Shown here: positions 44,603 through 53,455 of the stretch, piece after piece
Position numbering within the stretch: position 1 is the first letter of the stretch
Layout: every line of letters starts with the position of its first letter
Source: Bacteroidales bacterium
GTDB lineage: Bacteria > Bacteroidota > Bacteroidia > Bacteroidales > F082
DNA length: 64,000 bases
Direction of reading: 5' to 3'
NCBI GenBank assembly: GCA_030683155.1
Contig: JAUXMV010000016.1
Coordinates: 1-64,000, forward strand
The notes under the pieces: model-generated
What the model was told of the DNA's origin: nothing
Database searches by the model: none
Seen by the model: only the letters and a program-made list of their open reading frames with translations
Position numbers and translations under genes: made by a program

Positions 44603-46966
44603 ATGAACCTTCTGAAAAAAAATACGATTAACAATGTTTCGCGCATCTTTTACATATATGGCACCGGCTCTGTTGTTTTGGCTGTAATAGTGATGGGATT
44701 GCTATTTGTATTGGCTGAGATTAATGTATTCAACATGAATGCAGAAAAAATGAGGCAAAACCATGTGGAATCCAAAAAAAATATTTCCAGAATTGAAGTT
44801 GAAAAAGCAGTGGATTACATCAACCTCAGAAGGCTTTCTGTGGAGGAAAACATGAGAAAAGACCTGCAACAAAGTGCATCACAGATACTGGAAATAATGA
44901 AAAGTATTTATGAAGCCAATAAAATCAAATCTTCGAAAGAGTCGATAAAAAATATGATAAAAGATGCCCTCATTCCGGTTCAACCTATTTCAACCCAAAG
45001 CTACTTCTTTATAAACGAGCTTAATGGCAGACAAATTCTAAATCCGGCTGCACCGGAATTTGAAGGAAAGAACTTATTGAATTTCAAGGATGAAAAAGGA
45101 AATTTTGTAGTAAAAGAAGAGATAGAAACAGTCAAGAAATTTGGTGAAGGCTTTGTGACTTCCTGGTATAAAAAGCCTGAATCCGAAAAGGAACAACTAC
45201 TAGCTAAAACAGTGTATGTAAAACTTTTTGAGCCGCTCAACTGGTATATCGGTTTTAGTGCTTTTGCTGACGACATAATTAAAACCACTAAAAAAGAAGT
45301 AGTTGAACATTTAAGCAAAATTCGTTTTGGTGAAGAAGGCTATATTTTCATCAATACTTACGATGGCATTGCGGTTCTTATCGATTCTGAAGTCTACAAA
45401 AAAGGTGACAACATCTGGGAAATGACAGATCCGGATGGCTATAAAGTTATACAGGCAGAATATGAAGCTGTACAAAAACCCAATGGTGATTTCATCTGGT
45501 ACAAATGGAAAAAATTAAGCTCCGGCGAAATTTTCCCAAAAGTATCTTATATAAAAGGTGTTGACGAGTGGCAATGGATGGTTGGCGGAGGGGTCTATAC
45601 AGATGAAATTGAAAGTGTTATTGCTAAAGAAAGGGCAATCCTGAACAAGGCGCTTATGCAAAAGCTTTTTTTAAGCCTGTTTATTTTGCTGTGCATTTTG
45701 CTTTTGATATTTATCATTGCGCACCATATTTCGTCGCGTATCAAACGAAATTTTGATACATTCACTGATTCTCTTTCTCAAGCTGTACACAAAGGGCAGC
45801 CAATGAACAAAAATGATTACGACCTTACAGAGTTGAAAACAGTTTCACAGAGTATCAACAACATTCTTGATATTCGACTCAAAACGGAAAAAATGCTTAA
45901 AGACAATGAAGCAATGTTCCGTACAATTTTTGATAATATGCCTGTGATGCTTGCTGTGCTCGATCAGGATCTCCACTATATCCGATTGAATATTGAGTTC
46001 GAAAAATTCTTTATGAATAACAAAAAACCGAAAAGGTATAATATTCAGGGAATGCTCACCGAAAAGCCTTCAAACGAAAATTATTTTTTACTCATCGAAA
46101 AACTGGATGGCATTTTCAGAGAATTGGAAATCAATACCAGACAGGGTGTAAGAACACAAAACTGGGCGCTTTTTCAAACGGATGCCGAATATTTGATCCT
46201 TGCAGGATATGACATCACAGAAATGAAGCTCAACCAGCAAAAACTTACCGAATTAAATGCTACCAAGGATCTGCTTTTTTCAATTATTGCCCACGACCTT
46301 CGCAGTCCCTTTACTTCCTTTCTTGGTTTAACGGAAGTCCTTGCTGATGACACAGCAGCACTTACCGAAAAAGAAATCAGCGCCTTTGCTTCAGAACTTC
46401 ATAAATCGGCAAAGGTTACTTTCAACCTGCTCGAAAACCTGCTTGAATGGTCAAGTCTTCAAAGAGGAATGCTCAAACCCAACCTCAGCCAAACTCCTTT
46501 GAAACCACTTATTGGAAATATTGTTGAAGGACATAAAGAGCTTTTGCGAAATAAATCACTTGACTGCACTATTGAAATATCAGAACCATTGGCAGCCATG
46601 GTGGATAAAAGAATGATAGAAGCAGTAATTAGAAATCTGTTGACCAATGCCATTAAATTTACCCCAAAAGATGGTAAAATCAGCATAACCGCTGAAAATG
46701 GCAAAGCCGGCAAAATACTTATCTGTATCGCTGACACTGGAATTGGAATTCCGGCATCATTGGTTCCAAAACTGTTTGCTGTAGATGAAACTAAAAGCCG
46801 CAAAGGTACTGAAGGCGAAAAAAGTTCAGGTTTAGGGTTGATGCTTTGCAAACAGTTCACCGAGCTGAATGGTGGCAAAATCTGGGCCGGAAGTGTTCAG
46901 AATAAAGGAAGTAAGTTTTATATTGAAATACCGGAATACACTGAAGAAAGACAAAACGAAAATTGA
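44603..46966 (+). CDS. Cache-domain membrane histidine kinase
   Basis: 787 residues. Membrane segment at about 18-40, two tandem Cache_2-type periplasmic domains (about 60-235 and 235-345: YFFINELNGRQILNP, GEEGYIFINTYDGIAVLIDS, DEWQWMVGGGVY), second membrane segment at 355-375, a linker with a PAS-like domain (about 430-535), HisKA with His564 in FSIIAHDLRSPFTSFLGL, and HATPase (about 670-780; NLLTNAIKF, IADTGIGI, GLGLMLCKQF). Cache domains bind small organic ligands such as carboxylates or amino acids. It lacks a receiver, so the hybrid kinases' receivers are possible partners. Confidence 0.9.
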   Translation: MNLLKKNTINNVSRIFYIYGTGSVVLAVIVMGLLFVLAEINVFNMNAEKMRQNHVESKKNISRIEVEKAVDYINLRRLSVEENMRKDLQQSASQILEIMKSIYEANKIKSSKESIKNMIKDALIPVQPISTQSYFFINELNGRQILNPAAPEFEGKNLLNFKDEKGNFVVKEEIETVKKFGEGFVTSWYKKPESEKEQLLAKTVYVKLFEPLNWYIGFSAFADDIIKTTKKEVVEHLSKIRFGEEGYIFINTYDGIAVLIDSEVYKKGDNIWEMTDPDGYKVIQAEYEAVQKPNGDFIWYKWKKLSSGEIFPKVSYIKGVDEWQWMVGGGVYTDEIESVIAKERAILNKALMQKLFLSLFILLCILLLIFIIAHHISSRIKRNFDTFTDSLSQAVHKGQPMNKNDYDLTELKTVSQSINNILDIRLKTEKMLKDNEAMFRTIFDNMPVMLAVLDQDLHYIRLNIEFEKFFMNNKKPKRYNIQGMLTEKPSNENYFLLIEKLDGIFRELEINTRQGVRTQNWALFQTDAEYLILAGYDITEMKLNQQKLTELNATKDLLFSIIAHDLRSPFTSFLGLTEVLADDTAALTEKEISAFASELHKSAKVTFNLLENLLEWSSLQRGMLKPNLSQTPLKPLIGNIVEGHKELLRNKSLDCTIEISEPLAAMVDKRMIEAVIRNLLTNAIKFTPKDGKISITAENGKAGKILICIADTGIGIPASLVPKLFAVDETKSRKGTEGEKSSGLGLMLCKQFTELNGGKIWAGSVQNKGSKFYIEIPEYTEERQNEN

Positions 46967-46998
46967 TTATTTCTTCAATCTTCCAGAATGACTTCATC

Positions 46999-47339
46999 TT
47001 ATGAGCGCCAGGCCGGATCAACGATACAAAGAAAAACCAGATCCTTACTGCAAGTGTTTTCTATGTTTTGTTTTGCATAAGGCGGAATGTAAATGGTTTG
47101 ACCCTGCCCCGCTTTGGCTGATTCGCCATCAATATGCATTATGCCTTCACCCTCCAAAATGTAATACACTTCAGAAGTTTTCAGCTTGTGAGGCAGAGTC
47201 GTCTGTCCGGGTGAAACAGTTGCATGGGCAAGACTGTAACGAGGATTCAGATCTGCTTTGTCAGGATGAAGAATTTCCCGTAAAAGGCTGTCATCAGCAG
47301 CAAAAAAGCTTCACATTTTTCATGATCTCTGATAAACAT
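46999..47339 (-). pseudogene. Frameshifted cupin-domain gene
   Basis: From the ATG at 47339 the frame reads MFIRDHEKCEAF, then derails at a run of six T (forward 47302-47307). One extra T would restore 113 residues: SLLREILHPDKADL, RYSLAHATVSPGQTTLPHKL, KTSEVYYILEGEGIMHID, YIPPYAKQNI and FLCIVDPAWRS, a canonical small cupin with its metal-binding His/Glu pattern. All of the rest is in frame and uncorrupted, so the break is recent or a sequencing error; slippage on the T run could also rescue it. Small cupins of this type bind metals, and the function here is unknown. Confidence 0.8.
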
Positions 47340-47391
47340 AACAGCAGGTTTTAATAAAGTTTTACTTTTTGAGAAAATCAAAAACATACAT

Positions 47392-48648
47392 TTACTTTCC
47401 AAAGAACCAAATCAATGGCTCGTCAATAAGTGCGCGCCAGTTGCCCCACGAATGTCCTTCGCTGACTTCCTTATATTGCAAGGAATAACCTTTCGCTTCG
47501 AGGATTTCCTTCATGTTGAGGGCTTGGGTTTGTGTATCGTAAATCCGTCCGGTGCTCATATAAATTTTCAATGGCAACAAAGTGCTGTTGCTGAAATTTT
47601 GCAGAATTGCATTGTCAAATGCAGGTGAATGAATTCCGATAAGCTGAAATTTATCTGATCGTCTCAATCCAAAAAAGGCGGAATTCCAACCTCCCAACGA
47701 AGTGCCTAAAACCGCTCTTTTGGAGGCATCTGCATTGGTTTTGAAGTCGTTGTCAATCTTTGTTGTAAGCTCATCAGCCACAAAATCTGCAAAACGGATA
47801 TTGGCTCTGTACTCGGTCATGCGTCTGTTGGCTCCACTCACAGGGTCACGCGGATCAATAAAAACTGCAATCACCGGTTCAATGCGGTTTTGATGAATCA
47901 GATTATCCAACACAATAATCATTGCGCCTAATCGGTCATCGGCGTACTCATGTCCATCGGTAACATAAATTACTGGCAGGTTTTGTAGTTGCGTATAATT
48001 ATAAGGAGTATAAACTTTGTAACCCACCTGATAACCCAGATTGGCGGGAATACTTGTAATGAGAAGATCTTCGCTCAGGCTGCCTCTTCCCGCACCGGAG
48101 ATCAATGTCGTTTCTTCAGGAAATTGCCAGTCGGGCATACGGAGTTCTGAATTTGGTCCAAACCCACTGTATTGCTGATATGGATTGGCAGGATCGAGAA
48201 TCCAGTTGGTATTGGCAACGATTTTGTAATCGAGCCGGGCATCTGTCGGAAAACTTTTCTTCAGATACCAAAAATTACTATTGCCGATTTTTGTTCCTTG
48301 CCAGCCTGGCAAATTGGGATTCCATCCGTTGAAATCGCCTGCCCAGCTCACAGTTGAAGCGCTGCTCCGGTGCAAAAAAACAACAGAATCGCCCATGATC
48401 AAAGGGATTTGCTTATTTACCTTCAGACTGTCCCACAAAGCATTTGTCCGGAAAACACGTTCTGCCGAATCCGCAAGGGTGACAACTTTTTCCAAAACCG
48501 TGAGAAAATCATTCGCAGAATTGAATGTACGATAATCCACAACAGGTTTTGGTTCTTCGGGAGTATCTTCCTTCTTGCATGCGCTGTTCAGCATAATTCC
48601 TGTCAAAAAGATTATTATAAAGTGCATAAAAATGGATGTTCTTTTCAT
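47392..48648 (-). CDS. Lipoprotein esterase (enterochelin-esterase-like) with N-terminal E-set domain
   Basis: 418 residues from the ATG at 48648; a TTG at 48696 is rejected because the lipoprotein signal MKRTSIF-GIMLNSAC (Cys24) needs the ATG. An E-set/CBM48-like domain (about 85-170: VVFLHRSSASTVSWAGDFNG) precedes the alpha/beta-hydrolase (PF00756 type) with nucleophile Ser317 in GTSLGGWNS, LPVIYVTDGHEY, an Asp in the YMSTGRIYDTQTQ region and catalytic His in EGHSWGNWR. Related proteins hydrolyse ferric-siderophore esters or acylated sugars; no siderophore gene is nearby, so feruloyl/acetyl esterase activity is as likely. Confidence 0.85.
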   Translation of the reverse strand: MKRTSIFMHFIIIFLTGIMLNSACKKEDTPEEPKPVVDYRTFNSANDFLTVLEKVVTLADSAERVFRTNALWDSLKVNKQIPLIMGDSVVFLHRSSASTVSWAGDFNGWNPNLPGWQGTKIGNSNFWYLKKSFPTDARLDYKIVANTNWILDPANPYQQYSGFGPNSELRMPDWQFPEETTLISGAGRGSLSEDLLITSIPANLGYQVGYKVYTPYNYTQLQNLPVIYVTDGHEYADDRLGAMIIVLDNLIHQNRIEPVIAVFIDPRDPVSGANRRMTEYRANIRFADFVADELTTKIDNDFKTNADASKRAVLGTSLGGWNSAFFGLRRSDKFQLIGIHSPAFDNAILQNFSNSTLLPLKIYMSTGRIYDTQTQALNMKEILEAKGYSLQYKEVSEGHSWGNWRALIDEPLIWFFGK

Positions 48649-48783
48649 TCTTGTTTCATTTTCCGAAATCAGAAGTGGTTTCAGAGTAATTTGCAAAGTT
48701 CGTCCTTTTGAATGAATTAAAAACCACCGTTTGCAATTGAAAAACCAAATTTTGGAGATATAAGGTCAATGCTACTTTTCAGC

Positions 48784-48791
48784 TATCTTTG
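48784..48791 (+). promoter_or_regulatory. -7 box of the second glycosidase-like gene
   Basis: TATCTTTG fits TAnnTTTG, 21 bases before the ATG at 48813. A TTG at 48789 overlaps the box and is therefore not a plausible start. Confidence 0.5.
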
Positions 48792-48812
48792 CTAAAAACT
48801 ATAATCAGCTGC

Positions 48813-51014
48813 ATGAAATATATCCTTCTTTTATCATTACTTATCCTATTTTGCTCATTACAAGCACAATACGATCCTGATGCCGGGAGAATTCCATCTT
48901 ATACCGAAGGGGCAAAGGTAATTATCAGCTCCGGAAACAACATCGCTTTTGTTACCGATAACAATCATCATACCTTTTGGGAATCAGAACATGCACTTCC
49001 TGATGGTTATATCGGCCGTAGCTATCTGAATGCTTTTCATAGCGGAAACCCCGATCGGTTGATTTCCGAAAAAGGACCTGCATTCGACGGCAACCTGAAC
49101 ACCATGCAGCAGTTTGAAATTAAAAAAATCAACAACAAATACAGGCTTGAAATTAAATTCAGCAGCCCATCACAAATAAAACTTCTATCCATCAAAGCTC
49201 AGCTCACAGCGCCGTTGAGGATTACCTTAAGCACTAAGAAAGCCAGTGTTTTTGCAGGAAATGTGCGCGTTGAAGACAACTACAGCCTCCAAAACATCCG
49301 CGTTTCCGAGTCCTATGCCTTTGAGTCGGTTATACTCGAATCAGATGCGCCTTTTGGTCTTTTTGAACTCGCCGGTTTGCGCAGTCAGCCTTATGAATTC
49401 GTAGCATTCGATTTTGGCTCGCTAAAAGATATACAGCAAATCTGGTCGCGCCATATGAGCGGAAACAATGTTGAGAAAGGCTTTATTGAACTTTCCTCCG
49501 ATGGCTTGAAATGGATTACTGTTGCTGAAATAAATCCACAAGCTGTACCTTTTTTACCGACCGTGCTTGACAAAAGCTACAGAGCTCGCTTTTTACGCAT
49601 CCGTTACGATTTAAGCATGGAAGATTATGGCAAAGCTTTGCTGTGGGAAGTAAAAGTTTTTGATAAAAACGGGCCATTCGGGCCACCACCGGCTTTTCAA
49701 AGCAATCATAAAAAACTTGCTGAAAGGATTGGCATAAATGGAATCTGGGGTTGGGGCTACAACACTTACAGTGACAATCTTCCGCAGGAATCAGGATCAG
49801 AACTTTTCAAAAGCGTAGCCTCAAAAGCCAGAAATTATCACGAATTGCTTTGGGATATAACTGAGCCCGGAAGGCATGCTGATTACGCTAAAATGATCAG
49901 AGGAGAAGGAACGCAAGCTTCATGGTGGCTTAACTGGGATAGAGAATACAGCTTCTGGAAAGCCAAAGGGCTTTCACCTACAGCCACGATTCAGTTTAAA
50001 AATGAAACCATACCCGAAAGTGCCTGGACAAAACCTTTTGATCAGGCTTACCAATATGGCTTTGATTTCGCAAGCCATTTTGGCTCCGAAAAGGGCAATG
50101 GATTGTTGCATCTTGTTGAAATAAGCAACGAGCCCTGGGACTATTCAAAGGGATTTTATCCTGTTATCCTCAACGGAATGCTCAAAGGTATGAAGGATGC
50201 CGATAAAGCAATGAATGTTGTGCCAGCCGCATTTCAAGCTACATTCCGGCAGTTTGAAGGCCATGATTACAATAATTATCTGGGCGACAACATTGATTCC
50301 ACAGCAACAAAACTGTTGGACGGCCTTAACGGTCATTTCTATTCTCATATTTATAATGCCGATGGAAAACGCATCGGCACCCATCCTGAAGATCCTGCAT
50401 CGGAGTTTCACAGCAGCAGAAATCTCCTCCGTTTCAGAGATAAAAACATGGCAGGAAAGCCTGTTTTTGTCACCGAATATGGATATGACAGTCAGGGTGG
50501 TGGTGAAGATTGCCTTCATGAAGAGTGTGTTACCGAAGCGCAACAGGCGGCATGGGGATTGCGTGCAGCACTTTTATTGCTCAGAAATGGCATTGATGAA
50601 GTTTATTGGTATTTTTTCGCCAATGAATTCACCGCTTCTTTCCTGCACACAAGGTCTGGTTTGACAGGATCACTCAATACAGGTTTTCAAAAAAAGCAAA
50701 GCTTTATAGTCTTTGAAAAACTTCTGGAACAGCTCGGCGAAAGCAAAATGACTGCGATTATAAATGAAAATGAAGACTACTATTGTTACCTTTTTGAGGA
50801 TGCATCTGGGCAACAAACAGCCATCGCATGGCGACCCATCGGTGGTGATCCGAAAAAAATTAATCCTTTAAAAGTGAGGTTTCCGCAATCTGCATCTGCC
50901 TTTCTTGTCCTGAATGGAGGAAAATCAACTGATTGGGAAACCATCCACCCATCAAGATCACCTGAGCTTCCACTCTCAGGATTTCCTATGCTGATCAGAC
51001 TTGAGAGTGAATAA
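48813..51014 (+). CDS. Secreted glycosidase-like (clan GH-A type) protein
   Basis: 733 residues. Signal peptide MKYILLLSLLIL-LQAQ. An N-terminal discoidin-like half (about 20-280: beta-rich, PYEFVAFDFGSLKDIQQIW, LRIRYDLSMEDYG) is followed by a TIM-barrel-like half with acid/base motif VEISNEPWD (Glu440) and nucleophile motif VFVTEYGYD (Glu555). WYFFANEF and LTGSLNT recall the paralog at 28232 (LTGEIW). No sorting domain or lipobox is evident, so it may be periplasmic. The start follows a -7 box. The substrate is unknown; the two paralogs are 18 kb apart in opposite orientations. Confidence 0.72.
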   Translation: MKYILLLSLLILFCSLQAQYDPDAGRIPSYTEGAKVIISSGNNIAFVTDNNHHTFWESEHALPDGYIGRSYLNAFHSGNPDRLISEKGPAFDGNLNTMQQFEIKKINNKYRLEIKFSSPSQIKLLSIKAQLTAPLRITLSTKKASVFAGNVRVEDNYSLQNIRVSESYAFESVILESDAPFGLFELAGLRSQPYEFVAFDFGSLKDIQQIWSRHMSGNNVEKGFIELSSDGLKWITVAEINPQAVPFLPTVLDKSYRARFLRIRYDLSMEDYGKALLWEVKVFDKNGPFGPPPAFQSNHKKLAERIGINGIWGWGYNTYSDNLPQESGSELFKSVASKARNYHELLWDITEPGRHADYAKMIRGEGTQASWWLNWDREYSFWKAKGLSPTATIQFKNETIPESAWTKPFDQAYQYGFDFASHFGSEKGNGLLHLVEISNEPWDYSKGFYPVILNGMLKGMKDADKAMNVVPAAFQATFRQFEGHDYNNYLGDNIDSTATKLLDGLNGHFYSHIYNADGKRIGTHPEDPASEFHSSRNLLRFRDKNMAGKPVFVTEYGYDSQGGGEDCLHEECVTEAQQAAWGLRAALLLLRNGIDEVYWYFFANEFTASFLHTRSGLTGSLNTGFQKKQSFIVFEKLLEQLGESKMTAIINENEDYYCYLFEDASGQQTAIAWRPIGGDPKKINPLKVRFPQSASAFLVLNGGKSTDWETIHPSRSPELPLSGFPMLIRLESE

Positions 51015-51198
51015 TTGCTTAAATATTTAGTGACAGATCAGAGGTGCTATCTTGTCCTGCTGATACAATTTTTGTTAAAAGCACCAACCTTCAATTTACA
51101 ACTTCAAATGCAATTGCTACATATACGCTGTTAACTCAGTTACTTCTTCACTTTTCAATATTGTACTCTAGAAATTATTCAAAAATCAAGAAAAAAAT

Positions 51199-51244
51199 TT
51201 TGTAGGATTAAAAATTGTCTTTAAATTTGCATACTATAAATAGC
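51199..51244 (+). promoter_or_regulatory. Methyltransferase promoter with controller-operator sequence
   Basis: TTTG (51199-51202), 19-base spacer, TAAATTTG (51222-51229) form a Bacteroidota promoter. Directly downstream and overlapping the -7 box is TTTGCATACTATAAATAGC (51226-51244), identical at 18 of 19 bases to the sequence before the controller gene. The site would cover the transcription start, a repressing position. The ATG at 51250 gives a leader of roughly a dozen bases. Confidence 0.65.
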
Positions 51245-51249
51245 AAATA

Positions 51250-51837
51250 ATGAGTGCAGGCAGGTCAGTTAATTCGCAAAGTCAAACATGGGGAACACCT
51301 AAAAAGTATGTAGATGCTGTCAAGCGTTTTTTTGGCGGAAGTATTTCTTTAGACCCATGTTCAAATGAATTTTCAATTGTTAATGCTGACACAGAATATT
51401 CTTTACCTGAAAATGATGGATTAAAAGAAAGATGGGAATTTCCTACTATCTATGTCAATCCGCCTTATGGTGCAGATAGAGAAAGAGGAACTACGATCAA
51501 GAATTGGCTCGCTAAATGTGCATTAACACACAAAAAACATCAATCTGAAATTATAGCACTAGTACCTGTTGCTACAAATACTGGTCATTGGAAACAAAGT
51601 GTCTTCGGTGAAGCGTCTGCGATTTGTTTTCTATATGATACAAGATTAAGATTTTTAGAAAACGGTCTTGATGTGGGCAAAGGTGCTCCAATGGCTTGTT
51701 CTATGATATATTGGGGTAAAAATTACCAAGCATTTTATAACGAATTTATAAAATATGGTGCCGTAGTTGATATTACAAGTTTACACAACGAGCCAATTGA
51801 AAAAGAAAGGACAATGATGAAGATGCAATTTGGTTAA
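51250..51837 (+). CDS. DNA N6-adenine methyltransferase (phage Dam-like)
   Basis: 195 residues, Dam_2/PF05869 type: TWGTPKKYVDAVKRFF at the start, ISLDPCSN as the SAM-site strand, and catalytic NPPY (Asn70-Tyr73) in IYVNPPYGADRERG, then ALVPVATNTGHW. DPPY/NPPY marks amino-methyltransferases acting on adenine (or N4-cytosine). The recognition sequence is unknown; it should protect the sites cut by the neighbouring endonuclease. It converges on that gene and their stop codons share the tetramer TTAA at 51834-51837. Confidence 0.88.
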   Translation: MSAGRSVNSQSQTWGTPKKYVDAVKRFFGGSISLDPCSNEFSIVNADTEYSLPENDGLKERWEFPTIYVNPPYGADRERGTTIKNWLAKCALTHKKHQSEIIALVPVATNTGHWKQSVFGEASAICFLYDTRLRFLENGLDVGKGAPMACSMIYWGKNYQAFYNEFIKYGAVVDITSLHNEPIEKERTMMKMQFG

Positions 51838-52955
51838 CTCATTGCCCTGAGTCTTAATTTGTTTTTATTGTCTTCTGCAAAATGTTCAAACTCTACAAAT
51901 TGGTTAGAGCCCATTTCGAGAAGAACCCTGCCGTTAAATGTGTTTATAACATCATTTACAATGTTTTGTACTTTTTTCGATTTTCTATAATTAGTTTTAG
52001 TGATAATTTCTTGATAATTTTCACCAAATTCTTGGTCAAATACTTGAAATAATTTAACCAAAACGGCATCAGGGATAATTAAGTTATAGTCGTTACAAAG
52101 TCGAACCATTGAACGACTCTTACGCTCCCAATGAGATGCTTCCCCAATAACAAGGATTGATATAAATGAATCATCATCAGTTTTGTCAAATCTGCCTAAA
52201 ACCTTTTTCCTAACATCTAAAGAAACAAATGATGCTTGTTTAGCTTTTTCAGGTGTTTGAGGCCCAGGAAGAGATTCGTTAACGTGAATGGTTATTATTT
52301 TTCTTGAAGTTACAGCCTTGATTTGGACAACAATACATTTTTTTATAGAAGCAACTATGTCATTTAATGTTTCATTAGGTCCTAGAATAAATAAGGAATC
52401 ATTTACATCCTGAACTATCAGAATTTGATGTCTTTGATCACAAATAAATGAGAATGAGTCACTTTCTATAACAACACCATTACTGGCTTTTTCTAGTGAA
52501 ACCGAAATATTATTTTCATCATTCTCAACTGCAGTTAATTTCAAGGTCCATTTAAAACCAGCATTTGAAGGTGAGATTGTGAAAGAATATCCGTCAGTTA
52601 AATAAAATTCTTTCTTATTTTCTTGTAAAGATTGCCATTTTTTGAAATTTTGCTTAATGGTTTGCTCAACACCAACCTTTTTACATTCGATAATTCCAAA
52701 AAGATTTTCAGAGTTTCTTTGATGTACATTCTCTAAGTCCAGATTGTAAAAAGCAAACTCAACTTTATGTTTTGCAGTAGTAGCTCCCTCAACGCCATCT
52801 TCAATAACTAAGAAACTTGTCAATGATTCTTCTTTAGAAATCATTGCAAGGGTAATTAATTCAATAGCATCTCCAACTTTTCTTCCAATTTGGTGACCTT
52901 TTTGACCCAATCCTTGGGTAAATTTAAAAACATCCGACAAATGCATTTGACTCAT
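51834..52955 (-). CDS. Probable type II restriction endonuclease (PD-(D/E)XK-like)
   Basis: 373 residues with no sequence family recognised by eye. The N-terminal ~100 residues hold a plausible nuclease core: GDAIELITLAMI (helix acid), KHKVEFAFYNL (Glu66) and FGIIECKKVGVEQT (Glu90, Lys92), the E-x-K strand of PD-(D/E)XK enzymes. The rest is beta-rich and unassigned, ending with VNDVINTFNGRVLLEMGS. Assignment as endonuclease rests on this motif and on position between a controller gene and a methyltransferase. Its ATG overlaps the controller stop (TAATG), as in controller-endonuclease operons. A novel target specificity is possible. Confidence 0.68.
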   Translation of the reverse strand: MSQMHLSDVFKFTQGLGQKGHQIGRKVGDAIELITLAMISKEESLTSFLVIEDGVEGATTAKHKVEFAFYNLDLENVHQRNSENLFGIIECKKVGVEQTIKQNFKKWQSLQENKKEFYLTDGYSFTISPSNAGFKWTLKLTAVENDENNISVSLEKASNGVVIESDSFSFICDQRHQILIVQDVNDSLFILGPNETLNDIVASIKKCIVVQIKAVTSRKIITIHVNESLPGPQTPEKAKQASFVSLDVRKKVLGRFDKTDDDSFISILVIGEASHWERKSRSMVRLCNDYNLIIPDAVLVKLFQVFDQEFGENYQEIITKTNYRKSKKVQNIVNDVINTFNGRVLLEMGSNQFVEFEHFAEDNKNKLRLRAMS

Positions 52956-53164
52956 TATAATAACTGGTTTATATCAACATTAAGTGCATTCGCGATTTTC
53001 TCAATGTTTACAAGAGTTATATTTTTCTCAGCACGTTCTATCATACCGATATAGGTTCTGTGCAAGTCTGCTTTGAAAGAAAGCTCTTCTTGTGAAAGAT
53101 TTTTTTCCTTTCTTAATTTTCTTACTCTCTGTCCGAACTTAATTAAAATTTCTCTGCGCTCCAT
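52955..53164 (-). CDS. XRE-type controller (C) protein of the restriction-modification module
   Basis: 69 residues, a single five-helix XRE/HTH: FGQRVRKLRKEKNLSQEELS, FKADLHRTYIGMIERAEKNI, and VNIEKIANALNVDINQLL. Size, the RTYIGMIER recognition helix and coupling to the endonuclease gene match restriction-modification C proteins, which bind operators at their own and sometimes the methyltransferase promoter to delay nuclease expression. The promoter carries an inverted repeat (see the 53183-53213 entry). Confidence 0.85.
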   Translation of the reverse strand: MERREILIKFGQRVRKLRKEKNLSQEELSFKADLHRTYIGMIERAEKNITLVNIEKIANALNVDINQLL

Positions 53165-53182
53165 TGGCTAATTACAATGGAG

Positions 53183-53213
53183 CAAAGCTACTTATAGTAT
53201 GCAAACCATACTA
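53183..53213 (-). promoter_or_regulatory. Controller/endonuclease promoter with inverted-repeat operator
   Basis: On the minus strand TAGCTTTG (53190-53183) is the -7 box, 19 bases before the ATG at 53164. Upstream a perfect inverted repeat TAGTATG (53195-53201) / CATACTA (53207-53213) with a 5-base spacer replaces a normal -33 element. The 19 bases from 53205 to 53187 on the minus strand match the methyltransferase site (51226-51244) at 18 of 19. Confidence 0.65.
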
Positions 53214-53455
53214 CAGACTAAAGTTAGCATTTTAACTTGCAAAATAATCCCACAAGATTAGTTTTCATTGTAGGCTTGTGTCCAATTTAGCATTTTTTCA
53301 AAAAGTAATCATTTCTGCATCAATACATGAATTAAATTGTATTACCTGACAATTTTTTGATTAAATCAAAAGTTTTATTCTGGTTTAAAAGCAATAAAAA
53401 ATGACTGGCAAGCTCAAAAAAGCATTAATTTAGTGCGTTAAAAAAATTCATACTT

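Noticed and set aside
47001-47354. 117-codon plus-strand open frame
   Set aside because: It is the antisense shadow of the frameshifted cupin gene; its Cys/Lys-rich product has no domain, while the other strand gives a canonical cupin.
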